Source of the DNA: Cognatishimia sp. WU-CL00825
GTDB lineage: Bacteria; Pseudomonadota; Alphaproteobacteria; Rhodobacterales; Rhodobacteraceae
Assembly (NCBI RefSeq): GCF_040364665.1
Contig: NZ_BAABWX010000003.1
Coordinates: forward strand, 124,001-188,000
Reading direction: 5' to 3'
DNA length: 64,000 nucleotides
Shown here: in pieces, positions 52,950 to 61,914 of the stretch
Position numbering within the stretch: position 1 is the stretch's first letter
How the letters are laid out: every line of letters begins with the position of its first letter
Position numbers and translations under genes: made by a program
Notes under the pieces: generated by a model
Databases searched by the model: none
Seen by the model: only the letters and a program-made list of their open reading frames with translations
What the model was told of the DNA's origin: nothing

Positions 52950-53016
52950 TATTTCCCCTATTTCGGAAATTATTCCACTATGGTAGAACCAGGTTCAGTG
53001 AAAAGGAGTCGCCCCC

Positions 53017-54204
53017 ATGTCTGATCAATTTATTGCGCATATCAATTCGACACTTCAGCAGATCGAAGCCGAAGGGCTGATGAAGCGTGAACGCATGATC
53101 ACTTCGCCTCAGGGGGGCGAAATTTCTGTGGGTGATCGGCAGGTGATTAACCTGTGCGCCAACAATTATCTGGGATTGGCAGATCACCCGGATCTGATCA
53201 AAGCCGCAAAGGACGCGATGGAACCCAAGGGGTTTGGCATGGCGTCGGTGCGGTTCATCTGCGGCACCCAAGATATACACCGCGAATTAGAACAGCAGCT
53301 TGCCAAGTTTCTGAACAAAGACGACAGCATTTTGTTTGCCGCCTGCTTTGACGCCAATGGCGGATTGTTTGAGCCGCTTTTGGGGCCCGAGGATGCGATT
53401 GTGTCTGACAGTCTGAACCATGCCTCGATCATTGACGGCATTCGCCTGTGTAAGGCCAAGCGGTTTCGCTATGCCAACAATGACATGGCCGATCTTGAAA
53501 CCAAATTACAAGAGGCCCGCGCGGCAGGTGCACGTCACATCATGATCGCCACAGATGGAGTGTTTTCGATGGATGGCTATCTGGCAAACCTGCCCGAAAT
53601 CACCCGTATTGCCAAAGAATACGATGCCCTCGTGATGGTGGATGATTGTCACGCGACCGGCTTTATGGGGCCAAATGGGGCGGGCACGCCAGATCATTTT
53701 GGCGTGGATGTTGATATTCTGACCGGCACGTTGGGAAAGGCTTTGGGCGGCGCCGTCGGCGGCTATATAGCCGGACCACAGCCGGTGATTGACCTGTTGC
53801 GCCAACGTGCGCGGCCTTATCTGTTTAGCAACTCTTTGCCGCCCGCGATCGTGGCCGCGGGGATCGAAGCCATTCGTCTGGTCGAAGAAGGCGCAGATCA
53901 ACGCGCGAAACTATTTAAAAACGCGCGCTATTGGCGGGACGGGCTGACCAAGCTGGGCTTTGAGCTGCTAGAGGGAGAACACGCGATCATTCCGGTGATG
54001 CTGGGAGAGGCCCAACTGGCGCAAGACATGGCGACAAAGTTGTTTGACGAGGGCGTCTATGTGTCTGGGTTCTTTTTCCCAGTCGTGCCCCGTGGCCAAG
54101 CCCGCATTCGCACCCAGATGAATGCTGCTCTGACACGCGACGAACTTGACCGCGCGCTGGCTGCCTTTGGCAAAGTTGGCAAAGACTTGGGGATTATTTC
54201 ATGA
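53017..54204 (+). CDS. kbl: Glycine C-acetyltransferase (KBL)
   Basis: A 395-residue PLP enzyme that converts 2-amino-3-ketobutyrate and CoA to glycine and acetyl-CoA, the second step of threonine catabolism. Seen: [43 protein letters not shown] lysine in [19 protein letters not shown]. Excellent ribosome site AAAAGGAGTC. Its stop overlaps tdh by 4 bp (ATGA). Confidence 0.96.
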   Translation: MSDQFIAHINSTLQQIEAEGLMKRERMITSPQGGEISVGDRQVINLCANNYLGLADHPDLIKAAKDAMEPKGFGMASVRFICGTQDIHRELEQQLAKFLNKDDSILFAACFDANGGLFEPLLGPEDAIVSDSLNHASIIDGIRLCKAKRFRYANNDMADLETKLQEARAAGARHIMIATDGVFSMDGYLANLPEITRIAKEYDALVMVDDCHATGFMGPNGAGTPDHFGVDVDILTGTLGKALGGAVGGYIAGPQPVIDLLRQRARPYLFSNSLPPAIVAAGIEAIRLVEEGADQRAKLFKNARYWRDGLTKLGFELLEGEHAIIPVMLGEAQLAQDMATKLFDEGVYVSGFFFPVVPRGQARIRTQMNAALTRDELDRALAAFGKVGKDLGIIS

Positions 54205-55259
54205 CCCGGAATTTCCACAGACCAAACGCCATGAAAGCACTGGAAAAATCTAAGCCCGAGGAAGGGCTGTGGATGGTGCAGGCCCCGGTGCCGGAGATTG
54301 GCCCGGATGAGGTGCTGATCAAGGTCAACAAAACCGGGATTTGCGGCACAGACATTCACATTTGGAATTGGGATGATTGGGCCAGCCATACGGTGCCAAC
54401 CCCGATGATCACCGGTCATGAATTTGCGGGCGAAATTGTCGAGATGGGCAAGGACGTCACCGGGCTGTCGCTGGGTCAACGCTGCTCTGGTGAGGGGCAT
54501 TTGATTGAGCATGACAGCCGGCAATCGCGGGCGGGCAAGTTTCACCTTGATCCGGGCACGATGGGCGTTGGGGTCAACGTGCAGGGGGCGTTTGCGCAAT
54601 ATCTGCGATTGCCTGCGTTTAATGTGGTGCCTCTGCCGGATGACATCCCTGATGAAATCGGTGCGATTTTGGACCCGCTGGGCAATGCGGTGCACACCGC
54701 GCTGAGTTTTGATCTGTTGGGCGAAGATGTTTTGATCACTGGCGCGGGGCCGATTGGCATCATGGCCGCGGCGGTCGCGCGCCATGCGGGAGCACGCAAT
54801 GTGGTGATCACGGACATAAATGACGACCGGCTGCAACTGGCGCAACATGTGGTGCCAACGGTGCGTCCGGTGAATGTGACACGCGAAGATCTGAACGACG
54901 TGATTGCTGAATTGGGCCTGACCCAGGGCTTTGACGTTGGGCTGGAAATGTCGGGCAATCAACAGGCCTTGGATCAGATGATCGAAGCGCTGGTGATGGG
55001 CGGCAAAATCGCTCTGCTGGGCATCCCCCCGGGCAAGTCTCCGGTGGATTGGTCACGCATCGTCTTTAAGGCGATCACCATCAAGGGCGTCTATGGCCGT
55101 GAGATGTTTGAGACCTGGTATAAAATGATTGCGATGCTGCAGAATGGGCTGGATGTCAGCCGGGTTATTACGCATCGATTTGCGGTAGACGCATTCAAAG
55201 ATGGCTTTGCGGCAATGAAATCTGGCCAGTCGGGCAAAGTGGTTCTGGACTGGACTTGA
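54201..55259 (+). CDS. tdh: L-threonine 3-dehydrogenase without structural zinc site
   Basis: A 352-residue medium-chain dehydrogenase oxidising threonine to 2-amino-3-ketobutyrate. Catalytic zinc ligands are present: C48 in [16 protein letters not shown]73 E74 in TGHEFAG. The four structural-zinc cysteines are replaced: aligned with E. coli Tdh they read E103, S106, S109, D117 in [23 protein letters not shown]-binding [20 protein letters not shown] is intact. Start at 54201 overlaps kbl and has GGGGAT upstream; the later [15 protein letters not shown] at 54231 matches the usual N-terminus. Confidence 0.95.
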   Translation: MTRNFHRPNAMKALEKSKPEEGLWMVQAPVPEIGPDEVLIKVNKTGICGTDIHIWNWDDWASHTVPTPMITGHEFAGEIVEMGKDVTGLSLGQRCSGEGHLIEHDSRQSRAGKFHLDPGTMGVGVNVQGAFAQYLRLPAFNVVPLPDDIPDEIGAILDPLGNAVHTALSFDLLGEDVLITGAGPIGIMAAAVARHAGARNVVITDINDDRLQLAQHVVPTVRPVNVTREDLNDVIAELGLTQGFDVGLEMSGNQQALDQMIEALVMGGKIALLGIPPGKSPVDWSRIVFKAITIKGVYGREMFETWYKMIAMLQNGLDVSRVITHRFAVDAFKDGFAAMKSGQSGKVVLDWT

Positions 55260-55264
55260 TGACA

Positions 55265-55292
55265 AACGGCGGGAGCTTATCCCGCCGTTTTT
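55265..55292 (+). terminator. Rho-independent terminator of kbl-tdh
   Basis: 9-bp stem AACGGCGGG / CCCGCCGTT (55265-55273 with 55281-55289), 7-nt loop, followed by Ts. Six nt after the tdh stop. Confidence 0.9.
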
Positions 55293-55294
55293 GT

Positions 55295-55444
55295 TTAGTA
55301 TTTAAATGACTTAAACAAAGTAGACTCGCCAAATCCGTTCAACAAACGGACCGTGCTTGGTGTGTGCTCTTTCTGAGCAGCTACAAATTTCGCAAAGGCA
55401 CCGGTTGCGGTTTCTGCGGCCTGTTCGTGACGTGCTTTCTGCAT
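55295..55444 (-). CDS. Small protein of 49 residues, unknown
   Basis: MQKARHEQAAETATGAFAKF followed by VAAQKEHTPSTVRLLNGFGE and STLFKSFKY. Not recognised; Ala/Lys-rich, likely helical. ATG 55444 is preceded by AGGTG at a suitable distance. Flanked by the tdh terminator, it may be a real small gene, but codon evidence is limited; conservation would decide. Confidence 0.5.
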   Translation of the reverse strand: MQKARHEQAAETATGAFAKFVAAQKEHTPSTVRLLNGFGESTLFKSFKY

Positions 55445-55623
55445 GTATTCACCTGTTTGTTTGCGCTCCCACCCTTGCACGCTGAGGGCGAACCCGGTGC
55501 AAAATCTGGGGCCAATTGTGGCGACAAACAGGATGTTTGGTTAACGCCGGTTTAATTTTGCATTTTTTGGTTGCGCAGCTTTCACGCGGCCCCGCAGCAG
55601 GCTAGGCTGTTTGATATTGATTG
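55445..55623. other. Intergenic region before the beta-helix membrane protein
   Basis: About 180 bp, AT-richer than neighbours. Promoter elements are not clear. No RNA or repeat noticed. Confidence 0.4.
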
Positions 55624-57516
55624 ATGGGATTTGAAATGATGGCAGCGCGGAATATTCGGACGTGGGATGATGTTGAAAAGGCAGTTGCTGAAGTCAACAT
55701 TAGCGATGCCGAGCTAAGTCTGATCAAACATTGCAAAGAGGGAACGGCCTGCATTCTTGGTGAAGATGTTCCCATGACCCCCAGCAAAGAGCGCAACATC
55801 GGCGCGGATTTGCTGCGCTTTTTGCTTTTACTCTCCCCTTCAGTGACTGGCGGGCAGCACACCTTTAGACTAAGCGGTGCTTATATTCTAGAAGCGCTCA
55901 ATTTAGAATATTGCGAAATCGCAAAACGAGTGGATCTAACGAGATGCACTTTCGAAAAAGAAATTCAGGCCTCATTCTGCAGTTTTCTTCTTTTGGTTTT
56001 TACAGGTAGTGTTTTTAAAAATGGGTTCAATGGCCACAAGCTCACGGTCAAAGACAACTTACTATTCAACAAACGTTTTGCTTCTCATGAAACTATACAT
56101 TTATCCAACGCAAAAATTTCAGGACAACTCATTTTCAGAGGAGCCATTCTGCGATCCAGTAAGGGTGACACCTTAAGGGCAGTTGATACTAGCGTTGGCG
56201 GGCACTTATTCCTTGATCAGGGCTTTAAGTCACTGGGTTCAATTGCACTACAAAATTCATATATAGGCGGAGCGCTTGAGTGCTCACAATCTCACTTTGA
56301 GAACCCGTTATTTGGCCTTAAGGGTTGTGTCGCGTTATCCGCTGGAGAAACTACTATCAGGCAAAGCGCAAATTTTATGGGCGCGGCGACATTTGGGGGT
56401 ATTAATCTGAGCGGGGCAAAAATAGGAGGGCAACTCGACCTAAGCGGTTCTCAATTCTGCAACCCGCACGGCCAAGCGCTTACCGCTGAATCAACTGAAG
56501 TTCAATCAAGCGTTATGCTGACTTCAAGTTTTAAGGCCATTGGAACCGTAAATTTTCACGGAAGCCACATCAAGGGTATTTTTTTTGTAGAAGAGGCCGC
56601 CTTCCGAAAGGATCAGGGAATTGCATTACTAATTTCTTTTATGTCAGCAAAGTCAATGATCTGGCGCAATGTCCGCTCTGTAGAAGGTGCTGTCGACCTA
56701 ACTGGAACCGCAATCGAAACTTTGACTGACAACTCGGAAAGCTGGCGTTTGGTTCAGTCGTTATCCGTCGATAGGTTTCGATACGATCACTTAACTAACC
56801 CAACCAGCGTAGATGAACGGCTTTCCTGGCTGAAAAAAGATCTAGACTTAATAAACACGTTCCGCCCCCAGCCCTATCAACAGCTTGCCAAGGTCTATGG
56901 CGAGATGGGGCATGACGCGGATCGGCGGCGGGTGCTTATCGAGAAAGAAAGGCTTGCATCAACGGCACACCGTTCGAGGTTGCTGGATCCTCCGTTTGGC
57001 CAACGCCCAAGAATACCAGCGCGTTGGTTAGGCAGCTTGGTCTTAGATCGTGTTTTTGATTGGACTGTCGGCTACGGATACCGTCCGGCTCGGACTATTG
57101 GTGTCCTTTTTTTGCTATTTCTAATTGCAACATTTGTATTTGATAAAGCCTACAGGGCCGGCGACTTTGCGCCAAATTCCGATGTCATTTTGTCATCTGA
57201 AAGTTGGCAAGCCTTGGTACAAGATAAAGAAACATACCCAAACCCTGCTGAGGTATGGAGCGCAGAGCTCTCTGCGGAGAAGCCTGCGGGAGCTGGTGCA
57301 GGAATGGATTACGAAACCTTCAATCGCTACGCCTATGCAGCTGACATTGTCATCCCAATTATCGATTTGGGGCAAGAACGCGCTTGGGCACCCTCGACCA
57401 ATCGTGGCCCTTGGGGCTGGCACGCGTGGTGGTTGCGCTGGGTTTTAACGATCACAGGCTGGATCGTTACGGCGGTTGGCGCGGCTGCCATCACCGGGAT
57501 TATCAGGCGGGATTAG
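55624..57516 (+). CDS. Beta-helix repeat membrane protein with channel-like C-terminus
   Basis: About 630 residues of unknown function. The middle carries short repeats of the form [IV]xGxLxL, for example ISGQLIFRGA (about 166), VGGHLFLDQG (192), IGGALECSQS (215), IGGQLDLSGS (268) and IKGIFFVEE (317), a spacing of roughly 22-26 that suggests a right-handed beta-helix. Next is a helical TPR-like linker (about 395-445), TM1 (about 491-508), a loop with ADIVIPIIDLGQERAWAP, and TM2 (about 604-627). The PIxDLGQ loop between two helices recalls pore-loop proteins. The first 1.3 kb is AT-richer with unusual codons (TTA, AGA, CTA), a sign of transfer. Start may be 55624 or 55636. Confidence 0.75.
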   Translation: MGFEMMAARNIRTWDDVEKAVAEVNISDAELSLIKHCKEGTACILGEDVPMTPSKERNIGADLLRFLLLLSPSVTGGQHTFRLSGAYILEALNLEYCEIAKRVDLTRCTFEKEIQASFCSFLLLVFTGSVFKNGFNGHKLTVKDNLLFNKRFASHETIHLSNAKISGQLIFRGAILRSSKGDTLRAVDTSVGGHLFLDQGFKSLGSIALQNSYIGGALECSQSHFENPLFGLKGCVALSAGETTIRQSANFMGAATFGGINLSGAKIGGQLDLSGSQFCNPHGQALTAESTEVQSSVMLTSSFKAIGTVNFHGSHIKGIFFVEEAAFRKDQGIALLISFMSAKSMIWRNVRSVEGAVDLTGTAIETLTDNSESWRLVQSLSVDRFRYDHLTNPTSVDERLSWLKKDLDLINTFRPQPYQQLAKVYGEMGHDADRRRVLIEKERLASTAHRSRLLDPPFGQRPRIPARWLGSLVLDRVFDWTVGYGYRPARTIGVLFLLFLIATFVFDKAYRAGDFAPNSDVILSSESWQALVQDKETYPNPAEVWSAELSAEKPAGAGAGMDYETFNRYAYAADIVIPIIDLGQERAWAPSTNRGPWGWHAWWLRWVLTITGWIVTAVGAAAITGIIRRD

Positions 57517-58237
57517 GCACTAGTTTTTCGCGGCCCGTTGCTGTCAGCAGCCAGACATCGCTGCCTTCGAAGGCTGCCGGAAAAAGTTCGCGGCCCCAGC
57601 CTGTGCCGCCGTCCAGATTAACCCGATTGCCGTGGTGTTCGGGATAGGGCCGGGCGGTGTGGCCGTGGATGATAAGTTTGCCGTGATCGCGCGGATCCTC
57701 CAGGAACTCTTTGCGAATCCAGGTCAGGTCGATCTCTGTTTGCGCCTCAAAGGGGATGCCGGGGCGGATGCCTGCGTGGGCAAAGGCAAGGTGATCTGTC
57801 TGGTGAAACACCGGCAGGTTTTCGATAAAATCAATATGGGCTTGGGGCACGGCGGCGCGGGCCTCTGCCAGAATGTCCTGCGGCGCGCGGTTTTGAACCC
57901 TGAGGCCATAGCTGGCCATGGTGGTGTCGCCGCCAAGGATCGGGTCAAACCACGGGGTGCCGGGACGACCACGGCTGCCAAAGGCGTTGCCGTCGTTCAG
58001 AAACAGCGGCAAATAGGCATCGTGGTTGCCTTTGAGCATGGTCCAGGGGCGGTTCTTGGCTTGGGCCTGAATGAGCAGGTCTAGAACTTGGGCAGAGGAT
58101 GGGCCCCGGTCGATATAATCACCCAGAAAGACGATTTCGGCATCAGGACCACCGTCTGAATGGATGCGGCCCAGCGCGGTTTCAAGCTGGTCAAGATGAC
58201 CGTGGATGTCGCCAATGGCATAGATGGGATTTGTCAT
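57503..58237 (-). CDS. Calcineurin-like metallophosphoesterase (PrpA/ApaH type)
   Basis: A 244-residue binuclear-metal phosphatase: GDIHGHLDQL, GDYIDRGPSSAQ, LKGNHDAYLP and IIHGHTARPYPEHH motifs. Family members hydrolyse phosphoproteins or Ap4A; the substrate is unknown. ATG 58237 follows GAGGC. Ends 14 bp inside the end of the beta-helix gene (tail-to-tail overlap). Confidence 0.9.
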   Translation of the reverse strand: MTNPIYAIGDIHGHLDQLETALGRIHSDGGPDAEIVFLGDYIDRGPSSAQVLDLLIQAQAKNRPWTMLKGNHDAYLPLFLNDGNAFGSRGRPGTPWFDPILGGDTTMASYGLRVQNRAPQDILAEARAAVPQAHIDFIENLPVFHQTDHLAFAHAGIRPGIPFEAQTEIDLTWIRKEFLEDPRDHGKLIIHGHTARPYPEHHGNRVNLDGGTGWGRELFPAAFEGSDVWLLTATGREKLVPNPA

Positions 58238-58250
58238 AATAGCCTCAACT

Positions 58251-58282
58251 AAAAAAAGCGCCGCCCGGTGAGGCGACGCTTT
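58251..58282 (-). terminator. Rho-independent terminator of serA
   Basis: 10-bp stem AAAGCGCCGCC / GGCGACGCTTT type (58255-58264 with 58272-58282, one mismatch), followed on the minus strand by seven Ts. It lies 22 nt beyond the serA stop and 14 nt before the phosphoesterase start. Confidence 0.85.
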
Positions 58283-58304
58283 GATAGTCATGCTGGATAT
58301 TTGC

Positions 58305-59897
58305 TTAAACGTCAAAGCGCAGGGTTTTGACCTGTTTGAACATGCCGGTGTCACAAAGCTTGCTGATGACATTGGCGGGCACTTCGGCGTCGACATAGAG
58401 CAGCGCAATCGCGCCACCACCCACTTCGGACCGGCCGAGGGTAAAGTTGGCGATGTTGACGCCGTTTTCGCCCATGGTTTGACCCAATGTCCCGATGATA
58501 CCAGGGGTATCTTCGTTGGTGGTGTACAGCATGTGTGCGCCCACTTCGGCGTCAATGTTGATGCCTTTGATCTGGATAAAGCGTGGCTTGCCGTCAGAAA
58601 AGACGGTGCCTGCAACAGAGCGTTCCATTTTATCGGTGACGATGGTCACTTTGATGTAGCCATCAAAGGAACCGGCTTTGTCCTGATTGGTTGTGGAGAT
58701 CTGAATGCCGCGTTCCTTGGCGATCACCGGTGCAGAGACCATGTTCACGTCTGGGTTGGCTTTCTTCATGATGCCCGCGATCACCGAACAGTTCAGCGCA
58801 TCCAGGTTCATTTCAGAGACCACACCATCATAGAGGATGTTGATGGCGGTGATTGGCTCGTCGGTCATTTGACCGGCAAAGGCGCCAAGGTGATCGGCCA
58901 GTTTGATCCACGGGCCCATGATCTTGGCTTCTTCGGCGGTCACAGATGGCATGTTCAGCGCGTTTTCAACGGCACCAGTCAGCAGATAGTTGGACATCTG
59001 CTCTGCCACTTGCAGCGCAACGTTTTCTTGCGCTTCGGTGGTGGCTGCGCCCAGGTGCGGTGTGCAGACGACGTTTGGCAGGTTGAACAGGGCGTTTTCT
59101 TTGGCGGGCTCTTCGGCAAAGACGTCAAAGGCTGCGCCGGCCACGTGGCCTGATTTCAGCAGTTCTGCCAGCGCGGCCTCGTCCACCAGACCACCGCGGG
59201 CACAGTTGATGATGCGCACGCCTTTTTTGGTTTTCGCTAGGTTTTCAGCGGACAGAATGTTTTTGGTGCCAGCAGTCAAAGGCACGTGCAATGTAATGAA
59301 GTCGGCGCGGGACAGAAGCGCGTCCAGTTCCACCTTCTCAACACCCATTTTGTCGGCTTTTTCTTCGGACAAGAAGGGGTCAAACGCGATGACCTTCATT
59401 TTCAGGCCACGGGCACGGTCGCAGACGATGCCACCGATGTTGCCTGCGCCGATCACGCCAAGGGTTTTGTTGGTCAGCTCAACGCCCATAAATTTGGACT
59501 TTTCCCATTTGCCCGCATGGGTGGATGCAGAGGCTTCGGGGATCTGACGCGCCACAGCAAACATCATGGCAATCGCGTGTTCTGCGGTTGTGATCATGTT
59601 GCCAAATGGCGTGTTCATGACGATCACGCCCTTTTTGGAAGAGGCTTCTTTGTCGACGTTATCCGTGCCGATACCCGCGCGGCCAACAACCTTTAGGTTT
59701 GTCGCGGATTCCAGAATGGTTGGCGTGACTTTGGTGGCGGAGCGGATCGCAAGACCGTCGTATTGGCCAATAACTTCGGCCAGTTTCTCTTTGTCTTTGC
59801 CAAGGTCGGGCATGAAATCAACGTCGATGCCACGATCGCGGAAGATTTGAACGGCGGTTTCAGACAGTTTGTCAGATACGAGTACTTTAGGGGCCAT
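58305..59897 (-). CDS. serA: D-3-phosphoglycerate dehydrogenase
   Basis: A 530-residue type I enzyme making 3-phosphohydroxypyruvate, first step of serine synthesis. Seen: VGRAGIGTDNVDKEASSKKG, NAD-binding LGVIGAGNIGGIVCDRARGL, NCARGGLVDEAALAELLKSG, catalytic His in TPHLGAATTEAQENVALQVA, then the ASB domain (about 320-440) and C-terminal ACT domain (about 450-530). Serine feedback through ACT is likely. 96 bp downstream of serC on the same strand, separated by a REP-like inverted repeat. Confidence 0.97.
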   Translation of the reverse strand: MAPKVLVSDKLSETAVQIFRDRGIDVDFMPDLGKDKEKLAEVIGQYDGLAIRSATKVTPTILESATNLKVVGRAGIGTDNVDKEASSKKGVIVMNTPFGNMITTAEHAIAMMFAVARQIPEASASTHAGKWEKSKFMGVELTNKTLGVIGAGNIGGIVCDRARGLKMKVIAFDPFLSEEKADKMGVEKVELDALLSRADFITLHVPLTAGTKNILSAENLAKTKKGVRIINCARGGLVDEAALAELLKSGHVAGAAFDVFAEEPAKENALFNLPNVVCTPHLGAATTEAQENVALQVAEQMSNYLLTGAVENALNMPSVTAEEAKIMGPWIKLADHLGAFAGQMTDEPITAINILYDGVVSEMNLDALNCSVIAGIMKKANPDVNMVSAPVIAKERGIQISTTNQDKAGSFDGYIKVTIVTDKMERSVAGTVFSDGKPRFIQIKGINIDAEVGAHMLYTTNEDTPGIIGTLGQTMGENGVNIANFTLGRSEVGGGAIALLYVDAEVPANVISKLCDTGMFKQVKTLRFDV

Positions 59898-59927
59898 GGT
59901 TTTGGTCCTTTGATTTGGGGTCGGGGC

Positions 59928-59987
59928 GGTGGGGTAGAACCCCACCCTACGATTGTGGAAATTGGTAGGGTGGGGTTCTACCCCACC
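59928..59987. repeat. REP-like 23-bp perfect inverted pair between serC and serA
   Basis: Arm 1 (59928-59950) starts GGTGGGGTAGAACCCCACC and arm 2 (59965-59987) is its exact reverse complement, with 14-nt spacer. Each arm is itself a GGTGGGGT / ACCCCACC hairpin. This two-REP arrangement resembles REPINs; the GTAGGGTGGG core is like a widespread bacterial REP class. Confidence 0.85.
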
Positions 59988-59993
59988 ACCACG

Positions 59994-61139
59994 TTAAGCT
60001 TGGGCTGCGATTTCAGCGTCAAACGCCCATGCGAGCCATGGCAGCATGGCTTGGATGTCAGCCGTTTCAACAGTGCCGCCACACCAGATACGAAGGCCCG
60101 CTGGCGCGTCGCGGTATGCACCGATGTCCAGCGCGATGTTTTCCGCTTCCAGACGTTTTGCAACGGCCTTGGCGAAAGCCGCCCCATCTTTGATACGGTC
60201 ATCTGTGAATTTCAGGCACACAGAGGTGTTGGAACGATTTGCATCGTCTTCCGCGAGGTTTGCGATCCAGTCATTGGCGTCGCAGAAATCAAACACCGCT
60301 TGGGCGTTTGCATCAGCGCGCGCGATCAGGCCTTTCAGACCGCCTTCGGAACGCGCCCAATCCAGCGCAAACAGGTAATCTTCGACTGCCAGCATCGACG
60401 GCGTGTTGATTGTAGCACCCGTAAAGATGCCTTCGATCAGCTTGCCGCCTTTGGTCATGCGGAAGATCTTTGGCAGTGGCCAGGCTGGTGTATAGCTTTC
60501 CAGACGCGCAACAGCGCGTGGGGACAGAACAATCACACCGTGGGCCGCTTCGCCGCCCAGAACTTTTTGCCAAGAGAATGTGGTCACATCCAGCTTGTCC
60601 CAGTCCAGATCCATCGCGAAGGCAGCAGATGTCGCGTCACAGATGGTCAGGCCGGTGCGGTTGGCATCAATCCAGTCGGCGTTTGGAACGCGCACGCCAG
60701 AGGTGGTGCCGTTCCATGTGAAAACAACGTCGTTGTTGAAATCAACAGAGGCTAGATCGACGATCTGACCGTAATCTGCGATCTTTGCTTCAGCATCAAT
60801 TTTCAGCTGTTTGACAACATCAGTCACCCAACCTGCGCCAAAGCTTTCCCATGCCAGCATTTCAACTTTGCGTTCGCCCAAAAGCGACCACAAAGCCATT
60901 TCAACTGCGCCGGTGTCAGACGCAGGAACGATGCCGATTTTATAATCTGCGGGGATGCCCAGAACGTCGCGGGTGCCTTCGATGGCATCCTTCAGCTTGG
61001 CTTTGCCAACAGCTGCGCGGTGGCTGCGACCCAATGGGGCGTCTGCCAGTTTGGACAATTCGAATGTAGGGGGTTTGGCACATGGGCCAGAGGAAAAACG
61101 CGGATTTGCCGGGCGCGCTGCCGGTTGCTGAGTAGCCAT
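59994..61139 (-). CDS. serC: Phosphoserine aminotransferase
   Basis: A 381-residue PLP enzyme of the second serine-synthesis step. Seen: [63 protein letters not shown] lysine in [20 protein letters not shown]. This is the short-chain alphaproteobacterial SerC class. ATG 61139 with AAGGAT upstream; the frame to 61367 is not coding and contains a leader RNA. Followed by serA. Confidence 0.96.
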   Translation of the reverse strand: MATQQPAARPANPRFSSGPCAKPPTFELSKLADAPLGRSHRAAVGKAKLKDAIEGTRDVLGIPADYKIGIVPASDTGAVEMALWSLLGERKVEMLAWESFGAGWVTDVVKQLKIDAEAKIADYGQIVDLASVDFNNDVVFTWNGTTSGVRVPNADWIDANRTGLTICDATSAAFAMDLDWDKLDVTTFSWQKVLGGEAAHGVIVLSPRAVARLESYTPAWPLPKIFRMTKGGKLIEGIFTGATINTPSMLAVEDYLFALDWARSEGGLKGLIARADANAQAVFDFCDANDWIANLAEDDANRSNTSVCLKFTDDRIKDGAAFAKAVAKRLEAENIALDIGAYRDAPAGLRIWCGGTVETADIQAMLPWLAWAFDAEIAAQA

Positions 61140-61153
61140 TAATGCTATCCTTA

Positions 61154-61220
61154 CAGATAAATGCCCTTCGTTGGGGAAGGGTGTCCCACCGCCGGACATA
61201 GTGGGCTTGGCTGACTCGGG
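61154..61220 (-). ncRNA. serC leader RNA motif (candidate)
   Basis: On the minus strand, just before serC, a conserved-looking leader has a hairpin CCCAC/GTGGG (61201-61205 with 61185-61189) and a second stem CCCTTC/GAAGGG (61176-61181 with 61164-61169), then ATTTAT before the ribosome site. Layout and sequence (GCCCGAGTCAGCCAAGCCC) recall the Rfam serC motif of alphaproteobacteria, proposed to regulate serC. TGTCC and GGACA segments allow alternative pairing. Confidence 0.7.
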
Positions 61221-61294
61221 CAACAGGGAAAATGCCAACTTGCGGCGGTTTGTGGCAAAAAACCGACGCCTTAAGTTTATGATCGGAAACCTGA

Positions 61295-61804
61295 TTATTG
61301 CGCGGCTATGAAAGCCTCTTTCAGCGCATTCACCTGTATGTCGGTTGCAGGCCCCGATGTTGACCAAAGCACTTCACCGTTTTGACGCACAATCAGAACA
61401 CGAATTTGATTGCGCCCGACAAAGCCCAGCGGATCATTCACAAAGCTGGCGTTTTCATAAAGCGTGATCGTGCGCGCACGCATATCTGTATCTACAATGC
61501 CGGACCGCATGCCATTGTCGACCACATTGCGGATCAACTTTGTTGCACCGCCAACAACTGGAATTTCAACAAACTCTGTCCCTTGACTGGGATCGAGATC
61601 CAGGGCGCTTATCCAGGTGTTCACCGCCTCTTGCTGTTGTCGCTTGTAGGCCACAAAGACAATTGTCGGATCCCCTGGCAACTCTGCTGGCAGGGTTTTG
61701 GGCGCGCCGTTTAAATCTTCGGATGTGACCGTCGGAAACACCGATTTGGCCAAAGCCGGACCCAAGGGGGCCAGCGCCAATATCAAGGTTAGAAAAAATC
61801 GCAT
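61295..61804 (-). CDS. Exported protein, thioredoxin-fold/ATP10-like, no CXXC
   Basis: A 169-residue protein with signal peptide ([20 protein letters not shown]). The mature region [19 protein letters not shown] and [20 protein letters not shown] suggests a thioredoxin-like fold without active cysteines, comparable in layout to ATP10-type or YtfJ-like proteins. That assignment is weak. ATG 61804 precedes the signal peptide. It lies upstream of serC on the same strand; the gene is divergent from serB. Confidence 0.65.
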   Translation of the reverse strand: MRFFLTLILALAPLGPALAKSVFPTVTSEDLNGAPKTLPAELPGDPTIVFVAYKRQQQEAVNTWISALDLDPSQGTEFVEIPVVGGATKLIRNVVDNGMRSGIVDTDMRARTITLYENASFVNDPLGFVGRNQIRVLIVRQNGEVLWSTSGPATDIQVNALKEAFIAAQ

Positions 61805-61914
61805 GATCGCTCTCCTGTTGCTCTTATTGAATACGCAGCAAGTGCGAGAATGGATCACTTGGACTTTTCACAGCGGCGTGCGATAGGGGGGCAAGCCAAG
61901 CAAGAGAACCCGCT

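Noticed and set aside
54057..54962. 301-codon minus-strand frame opposite tdh
   Set aside because: Antisense to the conserved kbl-tdh pair; Arg/His-rich, no start signal.
58281..59153. 290-codon plus-strand frame opposite serA (and 59763-60755 opposite serC)
   Set aside because: Cys/His/Gly-rich shadow frames of highly conserved serine genes; they cross the terminator and the REP-like repeat.
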